A stretch of DNA of 64,000 bases from Chamaecrista fasciculata (GCA_003254925.1 QANZ01026808.1:53353-117352), one strand, 5' to 3'. Shown: positions 24,516 to 35,872, numbered from the stretch's first letter. The notes: generated from the letters alone by a model not told the origin. Numbers and translations: made by a program.

Positions 24516-25167
24516 GGGGGTGTTTGGTACACGGATTATTTTTTCATTCTCGGGAATCACATTCCCATAAATGTGATTTCTAGGAATAAGATTCCCAGGA
24601 TTAAAGGAATGTATGTTTGGATAAGTTAAAATACCTAAGATTATTTTGCAATATTCCCAGAAATGTTACAATCTTGTGTTTGGTTCAACTTTTATATTCT
24701 TGGGAATGTTTAATACTTTTACAAATATGCCCTTGACCTTTTATTCTCAACTAATAGTTTATCAAATATAGAAATTTTTCAAAATAATTCATGAGAAAAA
24801 TACTATATTATAAAGAAATAATTATATCATAATTAAAATTTCTTCTGCATTTCAAGACGGCAGAGAGTTGTAGAATAACAAAGATGAAAAGTGACAAGGA
24901 TTTGTAGAGAGATAATTAATTAGCGGAAATTAATTAGATGTAATAAAGTCATTTTGGATGAGAAAAATAATCCCAGGTCATGGGATTAGACTAATCCCAC
25001 CCTCTAGGATTGGATTAAAAAATAGCTATTTTAGGAAATTATGCTATTTTTGGGAATACAATATTTCCGAGACTAATTTTTCAATCCGTGTACCAAACGC
25101 GGGATTACTCTAGTCCGGAGCTCATAATCCTAGGACTATTTTTCCAGTCTGTGTACCAAACGCCTCA
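24516..25167. mobile_element. MITE with 'gtgtttggtacac' terminal inverted repeats
   Basis: The left end reads 'ggggtgtttggtacacggat' and the right end 'gtgtaccaaacgcctc', with a second internal 'gtgtaccaaacgcgggatta' at about 25089-25110. The body contains repeated 'gggaat' and 'cccag' motifs. The type and target site suggest PIF/Harbinger, but I cannot confirm a 3-bp duplication. Confidence 0.55.
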
Positions 25168-25292
25168 TAATATTAATACAATATGTGAGATCACCTCCTC
25201 GGATCTATGATGCTATTATGGCTATCCCTCCTCCATGTGAGGGTGTTGGTGTTTATAAAATTTAGTGAAGTGCTAAAATTTAGAGCTTGGAT

Positions 25293-25452
25293 CCTCTGCA
25301 GTGAGTTACTCACTGCAGGGCCCTGCAGTGTGAGAGAAGGGAGGGTCAATTAAGTGAAACGCAGGGTTTCACTTATGAATTTTCATCCTCTTCTCTCTCC
25401 TCTTCTCTCACACTGCAGGCCCTGCAGTGAGTTACCCACTGCAAGGGATCCA
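25293..25452. mobile_element. short palindromic MITE with CTGCAG motifs
   Basis: The arms 'ctgcagtgagttactcactg' plus 'cctgcagtgtgagagaag' on the left are matched by their complements on the right ('cttctctcacactgcagg', 'ctgcagtgagttacccactg'). Each arm is itself nearly self-complementary, so it folds as a hairpin within a hairpin. It is about 160 bp. Confidence 0.65.
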
Positions 25453-25544
25453 CCCCCTAAAATTTAGTGAAGTGCTGAGTTCTGATGACAAAATCTTCTT
25501 GTGAGAGATAAGTACATGAGATAGGCATATATATTTGTGTGGTT

Positions 25545-25800
25545 AAAGATGATCTGACATACTGAGTTGAATGATGACGTGGTAAATATGGGTGATGTTA
25601 TGAGATGGATGGAAATCAGTTTTGGTCTAATGGTGGGATGCTTTTCAGAAGTTATGGGACCAAAATTGTAACAAAAAAAGTTATGGGACCAAATTGAGAC
25701 CTTTTCCAAAGTTATGGGACCCGAATTGCAACAAAAAAATTATAGGACCAAATTGAGACCTTTGCTAAAGTCATGGGACCAAAAGTGAAATTTAGCAGTT
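25545..25800. mobile_element. right half of a fold-back element
   Basis: It contains 'atggtgggatgcttttcaga' followed by three 'ggaccaaaattg'-type units and ends 'gggaccaaaagtgaaattta'. This equals the right arm of the 1650-2056 family. The left arm is missing. Confidence 0.65.
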
Positions 25801-25829
25801 TAGCCACTCTACTTGCATGTAATACTTAC

Positions 25830-26175
25830 CTAAGAAGCATGGACACTGACACGGACACGGGACACGACACGGACACGGACACAGCGACACGCTAAACTCT
25901 CAAAATTACGCGACACAACACGTCATATATTTATATATATAAATAATTAAATATTCATAATTTTTAATGAAAAAATTAAAAATTACAAGTTTTATTCATA
26001 ATATATGTCATATGTATTATTATTTTCTCTTATATGTCATGTTAAAATCACAAAAAATTGATTTATATTTTAAAATTTATGAATATGTGTCGTGTCGGTG
26101 TCGGACGGGTGTCGGACACTGACACGTGTCTGACACGGCGACACGCCCTCAAAATGAAGTGTCCATGCTTCTTAG
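25830..26175. mobile_element. non-autonomous hAT-type element, 8-bp TSD
   Basis: The ends CTAAGAAGCATGGACAC and GTGTCCATGCTTCTTAG are exact complements. The target duplication ATACTTAC is exact (25822-25829, 26176-26183). The arms are made of 'gacacggacacg'-type repeats. At 346 bp it has no coding capacity. Confidence 0.85.
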
Positions 26176-26183
26176 ATACTTAC

Positions 26184-26522
26184 TATAGGGATAACGTGTC
26201 ATATTTGCATGTCATCAGGGATTGTAGGACAGGTTGGGCCAGGCGAATGAATCCAAACCAAATCAAGCCAATTTTATTTTATTATATTTTAAAAAAAATA
26301 AATTTTTTTATCTAAACTATTTATTAATAATAATGAATTATGCATGCATTTCATGAATTTTATATTAATAAAAAATATTTAATTTTATTTATTTATTAAA
26401 AAATTTAATTATTAAAATGAAATTTATATTTTATGTATTTACTAATATACGATTGACAAAATAATAATACATATATATTTATATCATAAAAAATATTTAA
26501 TTAAGAAAAATATAAATACATA

Positions 26523-26561
<39 letters not shown>

Positions 26562-27313
26562 CTCGGGTTGGGCCTAAAATTACATTTGGGACTCTGCTTG
26601 GCCAATTTCAAACAAACTACAAGCAAGCAGGGTTTGAACTTTTTGTTCACCCATATTATAACCTCGGCTTTATGATGAGTTCAACTTAAAGATTATCCTA
26701 TCAAGTACTTCTTTGTTTTGAAAGACTTAAGCTTTTTTTTTTTTCTTTGTAGAAACGATAGGGTATCTTTTACTAATCTGTATAATGGTTTAGACGAAAA
26801 CTAATCTCATCCAATCAAAAGCAAACAGTTAAAATCGTTTTAAAAATGTCAACTTTAGAGTTTGAACGTATATTCCTCAATTTAGGGTGTAGTTTGCTTA
26901 TCACTGCATTAAATACTTATTGGTCAAATTAAAGAATTTAAGCTCACAGGAGTCTAGAACAGTAAATAATTTTATTTTTTTATTCTTTTTTTTTATTTAT
27001 TAAAACAACATTGTATTGGGGATTAGAAATGAAAACAACAGAGGTCATTACAATGGAAATTGATAACCTTACGGTGCATTTGGATAATGACATTTTAAAT
27101 ACTATGGAATTTCAAATGCCAGGGTTTGAATTACCTTCATTTCAATTCCTTGCATTTAAAAATACCATATTTGGATAATTTCGAAAAAAAAGCCACTTTT
27201 GGAAGCCTATGTTTGGCTTCTTTTGGAGATGGGTATCAAGTACTCTATGCCATTTAGAAGAAGCCACCCTATTTAAAAACATGCTCCTAGAATAATTTCG
27301 AAGCCTATCATGC
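26184..27313. other. AT-rich intergenic DNA with decayed repeats
   Basis: The sequence 'gacaggttgggccaggcg' (26229) and 'ctcgggttgggcctaaaatt' (about 26563) look like the arms of a worn element. A TA microsatellite lies near 26526-26556. From about 27070, 'gtgcatttggataatgacat' resembles one end of a MITE. No gene is seen. Confidence 0.4.
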
Positions 27314-28539
27314 TATTAGTGATATGAATGAGCTGGCTAAAAGTAGTTAGTATTATTATGAGTTTGTTATTAGTTACTAGCTTCTCACACTATAAATGCC
27401 TTGTAATATACTTTGCTAATTAATTCAATTGCCATTCAGTCTTTCTCTGTTTCTTATTTCGTAATATGGTATCAGAAGCATAAAAGTCTCTCAATGGAGA
27501 GCACTCCTCCGTCTTCTACCTTACCTCCTTCTTCTTCTACCTTACCTCCATCTTCTTCTACAGCCAAGGTTGATTCCTCCTCAGAAATAACAACCTTTTT
27601 CTCACTAGTTCTCAGTCAAGCTAGATGAGAATAATTTCCTGTTATGGCATCTCCAAATGGAGTCTGCAGTTCTTGGTTACAAGCTAGATCGATATCTGGA
27701 GCTGAATCCTTTAATTCCACTGAAGTTCTTGATCAGTGATGATGAACAAAGTGGAAAGGTAAATCCAGCGTTCGTTGATTGGCAATGTCAAGATCGTCTA
27801 CTAGTTTCTTGGATGATCTCGTCGATGACAGAGCCAATAATTTCGCAAGTAGTTGGTTGTAAATCAACGTCTGAGGTATGGAATTCTATCCTATCTCATT
27901 ATGCTAGTTAAACAAAAGCTAAAGAAATGCAGTACAAAGGACAATTGCAAACAATCAATGACGATGATAGCATATATTCTAAAGATTAAGTCGATAGCTG
28001 ATTCATTATCTGCAATAGGATAACCGCTTCCGATTAGTGACTATATGAATGCTATTTTCAATGGATTATCATCGGAATATGATGCTTTTGTGTGTTCCAT
28101 ACTCACTTGAATTGATCCGTATAAGATTTCTGACATAGAGGCATTATTGTTAGCGCAAGAATCGCGAATTCAACTTTCAAAAGCTACTGATATTACTAAA
28201 GCCAATGTAGCTCAATCTTCTGTGCAGTCGAATGGTAGTGCTGGCAGAGGAACTTTTAATTCGAATCGAGGCAGAGGAAATTATCATATTGGAGGCAGAA
28301 ATTCAAACAATCGAGGTCGGGGAATTTATTGAGGCTGTGGAAATTACAGTAATAGTAATCGAGGTCGTGGTAATTCTTACACTCCAAGATCATCTATACT
28401 TTGTCAAGTCTGTTGTGGCAAAACTGGACACATTACATGTCAATATTGGAATAGATTTGATTCCAACTACTCACTTGATCTGCAACAATATACGTCTTCA
28501 TCTACTTCTACACCAGCTGCAAAATCACAGCCTCAAGCC

Positions 28540-28860
28540 ATGATTGCTACTCCTGAGTGTGTTGGAGACTCTTCTTGGTATGTCGATTCAGGAGCACCGA
28601 ATCACTTGACTTATGATGAGTCCAATCTCTCAACAAGGTCTGATTACACAAGTCATGACCAAGTTTTCATAGGTGATGGCTCAGGTTTGCACATCACTAC
28701 CTCTGGAGATTCCTTATTTTCTTATTCTCTTGTTCCAAATACTCAGCTATGTCTCAAAAATGTTCTAGTAGTTCCAAATATTTCTAAAAACTTGCTTAGT
28801 GTCTCTAAGTTTTCTAAGATAATTCAGCTTATTTCCTATTCTTCTCTGATCACTTTCTTG
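28540..28860 (+). pseudogene. Copia protease fragment
   Basis: The retroviral-type aspartic protease motif DSGAPNHLT is followed by a G-DGSGL-ITTSGDS stretch and the LVVPNISKNLLSVSKF signature of Copia polyproteins. It is a remnant within the deleted element and loses homology where the interior deletion starts. Confidence 0.8.
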
Positions 28861-29089
28861 TTAAAAAGCAGATCAGTCATACAACTCTTTTGCAAGGTAC
28901 TCTTAAGCATGGTTTATATGCTCTTGAAGATGTTCAACTCCTTCACATTGCAAGCTCTTGTTCGCTGCAATCTTCTGTTCCAGTGCAAACTCATTTTTCA
29001 TCCTCAGTTCCTTTGAATTCCCTTGTAAATTCGGATAATTATGTTTCCAATTCATTTGAACTTTCCAAACTTCCTAGCCAATCATCTAG

Positions 29090-29537
29090 TGTATACAATC
29101 TTTTGAGCTGGGCTTCTAAGAAGCAATGTGTAGTCTCAAGAAGCAGCACAGAAGCAGAATACAGGGGGCTTGCTGCTATTGTCAGTGAAATTTCGTGGCT
29201 GCAATCCTTGTTAACTGAACTTCATGTTACTTTGCCCCAGCCTCCAACTATCTACTGTGACAATCTAAGTGTAGTTCATATGACTGCCAATCTTGTGTTA
29301 CATGCTAGGACTAAGCGTGTGGAGTTAGATATTCATTTTGTGCGTGAGAAGGCAATTGCATGGCAGATTGTAGTTCAACATATTTCTTCAGAAGATCAAG
29401 TTGCAAATGGCTTTACAAAAGCTTTGTCAAAGCATGTGTTTACTAATTTTCGTTCCAAACTTATGGTTTTTCCTTCAAATACCATAAGTTTGAAGGGGGA
29501 TATTAGTGATATGATTGAGCTGGCTAAAAGTAGTTAG
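29090..29537 (+). pseudogene. Copia RNase H fragment
   Basis: SWASKKQCVVSRSSTEAEYR, then YCDNLSVVHMTANLVLHART and VANGFTKALS, are the standard end of a Copia polyprotein. It is fused directly to the protease-side remnant by deletion and ends just before the 3' LTR. Confidence 0.85.
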
Positions 29538-30162
29538 TATTGTTCTGAGTTTGTTATTAGTTACTAGCTTCTCACACTATAAATGCCTTGCAATATACTT
29601 TACTGATTAATTCAATTGTTCATTCATAATTCATTTTCAGTCTTTCTTTCTCTGTTTCTTGTTTCGTAATACATGCAAATCCCATAGAAACAGTATCCTT
29701 AGCAGCTAGCACCACTGTTCTTCTGGAAAATCATTTTACACCATAGCAATAAATGATTTTATAACTTAATGTTCATTAACGTGTTTTGTTTACCATCAAT
29801 ATGTTAAACATTTTAGACTTTTAGTAGTGGATCCAAGTAAGAAACAAAAGAAAAGTTGAGATGCACGTAAAAGGGTGGTATATCAAATATTTTAGTACAG
29901 TAATACTAAGTAGAGATGATAAATTGATAATGAATATCTTATTTTTCCGATATTTTAAAATATTTCAATGAAAAAATATCCAATATTCATAGATATTGAA
30001 TATCAAGGGTAGATTCGGATAATGAAGTTTAATTATTCATAAGATATTGGACATGTGCTAATATCAATCTAATATCCCATATCTATTTTTCTTTTTGTTA
30101 TGTTTCAAATATTAATTTCAGGTATTAGACGAATATAAATATAAAAAACTATGTATTCTTTT

Positions 30163-30331
30163 TTTGGTAGGCGAAAAGTTTAGGTGAGTTGGGCCCCAGT
30201 GGCTCACCAAGGCCAGGGCAAGGCTCTATGAGCGCTTACAGAGGTACTTACAGATCGCCTACCAACAAGACCCTCACGACCTTGTGGGTTATGAATCGAC
30301 TCCTTACCAACTGGACCAACCTTTGTTGGCT
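30163..30331 (-). mobile_element. SINE, family 1, with 19-bp target duplication
   Basis: The duplication AAAAACTATGTATTCTTTT is exact on both sides (30144-30162, 30332-30350), as made by LINE-type integration. Read on the minus strand, the head has 'ggtccagttggtaaggagtc' (A-box region) and 'caaggtcgtgagggtc' (B-box region), and the body ends in a short A-rich tail. It is the same family as 11105-11300. Confidence 0.88.
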
Positions 30332-30724
30332 AAAAACTATGTATTCTTTTAAATTAAGTAATATGTGGTTATATATAAAAACTAAGATAGTTCATACAGA
30401 TTCAGACTCAAATAAATAGTACAAAATTAAGTAGATATTCACCCATTGTCATTCTTTCAAATAATTTGCTCAATCTTTTTATTCTTCTTAATTTTATTCT
30501 CTAGAATTTTCTTTCAGTCAAAAAATTCTCTCGTTGAACAAATTTCATGTTATGTGGTCATTTTCCCCTCAGACTTGTTCAAGAGGCATTTTCTTTCAGT
30601 CAAAAATTTTCTTTCAGACTTGTTCAAGAGGCATTTTTACCTCAAAATAGTGCTGCTTAGACAAAATTCCACCCTATAAGAGAGTGTTGATGTTGAACAG
30701 TTATTTCTTTTTATTTTTTATTTT

Positions 30725-30835
30725 TGGTAAATACAAAGTCCTCCCAACAAATGTCGACTCCAGGGCTCGAACCCGGGTTCCTCAACTTGGGGTGCAACTC
30801 GCCTACTACTGCACCAAACACTTGTTGATAACACT
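30725..30835 (-). mobile_element. SINE, family 2, partial
   Basis: On the minus strand it reads 'atcaacaagtgtttggtgca', then 'aacccgggttcgagccctgg' (a B box), then 'gtcgacatttgttgggagga'. This is the same unit as 31665-31858 but shorter at the 3' end. Confidence 0.75.
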
Positions 30836-31310
30836 TATTTAATTTCATATTTATGTTACGAGAAAAACATAAACTGCAAAAACGTTGCATGGTCCCTTTT
30901 TTTTTTAAAAAAAATGTCTAAGAAATTGAGTATTTTATTTGAAATAAATAAATAAATTTGAGAAATTCATCTCTGAATTGATAGTCTAAAGTAAATTAAG
31001 AAAAAAATATATCATTAAAAAATTAAATTAAATAAGATGTATTTCATCTTTCAGAAATCAAATCATTAATTTACTTAATAAATTATTATGTCTTACTTAT
31101 ATACATTGGAAAAAATATTATAATTACATGTATAAATTAGTTTTTCTATAATTTAAAAGTTTTAAAAAAGTATCAATTTATCATTACTATTTTAGCATTT
31201 TTTTATTGTTTATATATTTTTTTAAAACTTTAAAGTTAATATTAGTATACCTTAATATATGCGAAGCCACTAGTTAATTCTGCATGATTGAACTGTTAAC
31301 CCAAAAATAA

Positions 31311-31918
31311 GGTTAAAGTATAAATTTGGTCCTATATTTCTTGCTCAATTTCCAATTTGGTCTCGTATAATTTTTTTGTTATATTTTTGGTCCCATGTCT
31401 TTGAGTCAGTTGTAGAATTGGTCTCATATCTTTTATTTTTGTAGCAGATTTAGTCTCATATCTTTTGATCAGGTTGCAGAATTAGTTAGTTCCATATCTT
31501 TAAATAAGGTTTCACCATTAGTTCTACGTGACCCAAAGATATAAGACCAATTTTGTACCTAGCCAAAAGATATGAGACCAAATCTGCAACAAAAAAAAAT
31601 ACAGAACCAATTATGTACCTGATTCAAAGATATGTGACCAAAAGTATAACAAATAAAGATACTAACCTTACCAACAAGTGTTTGGTGTAGAGGCTAGACG
31701 AGCTCCATCCTAAGGAGAGGACCTAAGTTCGATCCCCAGAGTCGACATTGTTGGGAGGGCTCTGGTCATTTCGTCTCTAAGACACGAATGAGATTAGTCT
31801 TCGCTTAGACCGTTACACGGATAGGCGGGGATACCCATGACTTAACCGAAAAAAATACAGATACTAGACCAAATTGGAAACTCATTAACATATATGAGAC
31901 CAGATTTACACTTTGGCC
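31311..31918. mobile_element. fold-back element, Mutator-like, interrupted by a SINE
   Basis: Starts GGTTAAAG and ends CTTTGGCC. The flanks CCAAAAATAA (31301-31310) and CCAAAAATAA (31919-31928) are identical over 10 bases, covering the expected 9-bp duplication. Without the SINE at 31665-31858 the element is about 410 bp, the normal size for the family. Confidence 0.85.
31665..31858 (+). mobile_element. SINE, family 2, nested in a fold-back element
   Basis: The duplication AGATACTA is exact at 31657-31664 and 31859-31866. The body begins 'accttaccaacaagtgtttg', carries 'aagttcgatcccc' (B box) and 'gtcgacattgttgggagg', and ends in 'ccgaaaaaaatac', a short A-rich tail. It is clearly younger than its host element. 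Confidence 0.88.
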
Positions 31919-32136
31919 CCAAAAATAATAATTAAATTACGCATGATTGAGCTAAAAATTCTTATTTTATATAACTGATATGCACTGTATGAAAAACTGA
32001 CTGACTCGCGAGCTCATAGAATATTCAATATTCAATTCAATACAGAGAAAGAGACGAGTGTTTCTGCGATCATACTCAGCATTTTTTGTACTTACGATCC
32101 ATCCAATACTGAAAAACAAATTAAGCAGAAAATTCA

Positions 32137-35100
32137 ATGACGTTAGCTTTCGCTGCCTTGAATCTTCGCTTCGCAATGCGATCTTCGAAGCTTATCTCTC
32201 GCCCTTCGTTTTTACTCTCCTCGCAGTCGCAGACGCCGGCCACTACTCCTCCTTTCATTCGTCAGGCAACCATTTTCACTTCGTATCCCTATTTTTTGTT
32301 CTGTGAATCTCTGTTATCGTATACCCATTTCGCAAAATCTGAAGAAATTTGTCCACGAAATTAGTTCACACTGAACAAATTTCTGCCAGTATTTGTTGTA
32401 CAACGGTGTATTATGTAGTTTTAATCCATAGGGTACAGAAAATAGCTATTTTCCCCCTTTTTTCTCCTTCTTATGTGTTCGTGTTATGTGTATGTATGCA
32501 TGTATGTATGGCTGTGACTGCATGTTTTAGAATGTTTATTCTGTTCTTGTGATTATATGATTGGAAAGCCAGCATATTGTTTTTGGGGTGAATCTAGCTC
32601 AGATTTTTAGTTTTAACCTATAATAGTTATTGTTTTCTATAATAAGTTTTTCGATTTCATGACTGGATGGTGGTTTTGAACTTCAGATAAGCATGGATGC
32701 TACGAGTGTTGCTTCTCAGCTTAGTAGTTCTGGTCTGCTGCGGACTCAAGGCCTTATTGGAGGGAAATGGAGTGATGCCTATGATGGAAAAACCATAAAG
32801 GTAGGGTGGAATTGCTGTTATAATCCTGTTTTATTGCCATATAAGTTAAATGGTCACTCTGTATTTTCATAATTGAATGCTTCTTATTCTCTTCAATGGT
32901 AGGAACAAGCTCTTAGGTTATTTTGTTTTATTTTTTTGGTTCCTTTTATCATTAGCTTCTTCTAACTGTGTTACTTTTGGGGCTAATCCTTCTATTTCAA
33001 GTGCTTAGTTCACAGGTCTTCTCACCCTATAGCGGGCTATTTTCTTCCTCTAGTTTTCCTCTTGTTGATATGAAAAGAAAGATAGGACAGTTTGTGTTGT
33101 TTTTCAGCTTATCAAATGATATTGCTGATGGTCTCTTCATCCTTTTTATTTGAGAAGTCTGTAGCTGCAGTTTTATACATCTCTTCCTGTTTTATCCCAG
33201 GATTTGTTCTATAGTGTAAAATAAAATAGTGTTTTCAATGCTGTGGCAGGTTTATAATCCAGCAACTGGTGAATCTATAACAGATATTGCATGCATGGGT
33301 GGTAGAGAGACAAATGATGCAATTTCTTCAGCCTTCGATGCATTTAAGTGTATGAAGTTTCATGCTTACGATCACATTTTAAGCAAACTAGTTTTATATG
33401 ACTACATCTTTGTCCCTGCAGCATGATAACCAAGAAACATTTACCAATATATAAATGAACATGTAATTTGAAGAGGCTCTTGCATAATGATGAGTAACAT
33501 CTTCTAGCATGTCTGTCTTGATTTGGTTCTTTCATTTCATTCATGATGAGTTACACCTTCCAGTCTAACTGGCTGATATGTTTTTGGTGCTTAGGTTCTT
33601 AGTTCCATCCTCATATAAATCCTTGTATATGTTAATACTTATATAACATATTGTTAGTGGCATCTTTGGGATATGAAGAAAATTTAAATAGCTATGATGT
33701 CCTTTGTGTGCAGCTTGGAGCAAAACCACTGCTGCTGAAAGGAGCAAACTTCTGAGAAAATGGTATATTTGGCCTTCAAAAAATAATCTCTATTTCTTTC
33801 TTCTGACATTGTGTTCTTAATGTCTTTCTTAGCTACCTTATAGTTTTGTCAACTTACATAATTTCTGCATTCCTGCCATGCTTTATAGCAGTCTCTTTTA
33901 ACCTTAATCTTACTTTGTACACTTACATCCCACCACCAAGATTATTTCTCCTTTTGTCCAAAACTTCTTGATATACCCAGTGTTTTTGTTGAAATGTTCC
34001 TAATTCCTTCAACCATTATATTCCACATGTAGTTTGCATCTCCTTGTGCTTCCCAGATCCTTCGTTCCAGCATCTTTCTTTTGAAACTCTCTTGTGGGTT
34101 TCCTTTCAAAGGCCACCACCTTATTTTAGGGCTTGGTTTTTTATTGTTCCGTCCGATTCTACTCTTGACATGAACGTCCATAACCAAGACTCTATGCTAG
34201 GTAGCTTGGCTCTCCCCAGGAATGACTATACAATTGGTGCAAAGTTTTCTATATGATTTCGTTACCAAAAGGAAATCAATTTGGGAACATGTTGCTCCAC
34301 TCTTTTATGTAATAAGATGATCTACTCTCTTTTTAAAATGCATTTTTGCTATAGTGAGGTTAAAAACTAAAACAGGATCAAGGATTGTTTTGCCCTCTGA
34401 ATTTACCTCTCCGATGCCATATCCTCGTCATAACCTTTGTATCCTCTAACTTCAGTCCCCACATGTCCATTTAGATCTCCTCCTTAGAAAGTCTCTTCCC
34501 CTAATGATATTGCTTGTATTAAGCCTTCTAGGTCCTCCCAAAATTTAAGCTTTTTTGTTTTGCTAATCTTACTTGCAGTGTGTAGGCACTAATAACATTA
34601 AAGGTCTTCCTATACACTACAAGCTTTAGAGAAATTATCTTGCCTCCAATTCTCTTTATATCTACTAGTTTGTCCCTCTATTCTTTGTCTATAATTATAC
34701 CTACACCGTTCCTAGCTTTGGACATGCATGCATACCAAAAGCTTAAAAACTGAATTGTCTAATTCTCTAGCCTTATCTCCCACCCATTTATTCTCTTGAA
34801 GGACATTAAATTTATTTTTCTCCTAATCATATTGTCTACTATCCCTATTGATTTACCTGTAAGTGTGCCAACATTCCATGTCCCAAAGCGTATGCTCTTA
34901 CGGACTAGCTTCCTTACCCACACATGTCCACGAAAATGTGAGAACCCTTACTTATTTGACACTCTACTTGAGCCACACAACACGTTGCTTCTTGACAATG
35001 ACCTGGCAATAACATGTTCACATCGTTGATTCATATTCATAAAGACCCGACAAATTTTTATGCAGGTTTTCGACTACCTAACACAACCCTCTCCTCTTTT

Positions 35101-35872
35101 TTCCTGGCTTGGGACTGGCTATTTAAGCATAGGCAGGGTTGTCAATATGGCCATATAAGATTAATTTCTATGTATTAATCAATTGACTTTTCCCTGCTGT
35201 AATTTTCCTTATCTCAAGGATTTTCTCTGTTTTTGTTATCTATGTGATAGTACTAGCATCTTGTGTATGTGTGTGTGCTGCTTAAACTCTGATGAAAATA
35301 TAAATCATGCTGCAATTTATTAGCAAATGGTGAATTGCAATTCTACCTGGTGGCTAAATATGTGGTTGTTTGCAGGGAACAAATCACAGTTGTTCCTTAC
35401 AACGCTGAAGTCTACATATCAATGAATTCTGACATGATTGACTTTATCTTGGAGTTCAATGACTAAGTTTCCCCATATAATAGTTTTCTTTTGCCTATGA
35501 TTTCAAACTATTAAGTTCCTCCTCATTTCAAGGTATGATTTGCTAATGGAGCACAAAGAAGAGCTTGCACAACTTATAACCTTGGAGCAAGGAAAGCCCC
35601 TCAAAGAATCTATTGGCGAGGTACTATAGATAATTTTATTGGTTATTGTTTACTTTGTCATTAGGTTGAAAAATTATATCATTCGCTCTTTCTTTTGTTA
35701 ATTATGTTCCCAAGTTGAATTTCATTAGTTGCATCATGTAATAAAAGTTACTATTTTGTAGATAAACTATGGGGCTAATTTTATTGAGTTTTCGGCTGAG
35801 GAGGCAAAGCGTATATATGGGGATATCATTCCTACACCTTTATCTGATCGGCGGTTGTTTGTTTTAAAGCAG
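32137..35872 (+). pseudogene. ALDH5F1: 5' half of succinic semialdehyde dehydrogenase (ALDH5F1-like), truncated
   Basis: Six exons are recognisable: 32137-32265, 32687-32800, 33250-33349, 33714-33762, 35533-35620, 35762-35872. They total 591 nt, 197 codons, with all phases consistent. The reading starts with a basic, Ser-rich presequence (mitochondrial targeting is expected), then [77 protein letters not shown], and finally [20 protein letters not shown] with FVLKQ. In the complete enzyme the next exon should carry the VGAITPWNFP block, and later exons the catalytic Glu and Cys. None of these appears before 43.3 kb. Intron 1 appears to start with GC, not GT. The family oxidises succinic semialdehyde to succinate in the GABA shunt; this copy cannot. 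It has no internal stop, so the truncation may be recent. Confidence 0.8.
33930..35080 (-). mobile_element. LINE remnant (endonuclease and linker) in ALDH intron 4
   Basis: On the minus strand, from about 35080 downward, the translation gives IRFGTWNVGTLTGKSI, then RNGVGIIIDKE with ISLKLVVYRKTFNVISAYTL. Together these are the APE-type endonuclease of plant L1-like elements. Further on (34187-33942) is WWPLKGNPQESFKRKMLERR with WEAQGDANYMW, the region between endonuclease and reverse transcriptase. Stops and frame changes interrupt it. It opposes the host gene and stays within the intron. Confidence 0.75.

Larger units (their letters stand above)
27314..29671 (+). mobile_element. internally deleted Copia retrotransposon with TA...TA LTR ends
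   Basis: The 5' LTR is 27314-27466 and the 3' LTR 29501-29671. Both begin TATTAGTGATATGA and end TTTCGTAATA. The 3' copy has an extra ~18 bases. The 5-bp target duplication CATGC is exact (27309-27313, 29672-29676). A primer-binding site TGGTATCAGAAGC follows the 5' LTR and a purine tract (GAAGGGGGA) precedes the 3' LTR. The interior has a gag-like segment broken by stops (about 27494-28500), a protease-like piece (WYVDSGAPNHLTYD, from 28540), and the RNase H end (SRSSTEAEYRGLAA to about 29537). Integrase and most of the reverse transcriptase are absent, so it could only move with proteins supplied elsewhere. Confidence 0.9.
29677..31310. other. repeat-rich intergenic region
   Basis: It contains two SINE copies (listed separately). 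A direct repeat of about 35 bases occurs around 30508-30525 and 30590-30640 ('attttctttcagtcaaaaat', 'cttgttcaagaggcattttt'). No gene is recognised. Confidence 0.5.

Noticed and set aside
32137-35872. A functional short aldehyde dehydrogenase
   Set aside because: The 197 codons end before the cofactor and catalytic blocks, with no stop codon of their own and no later exon found.
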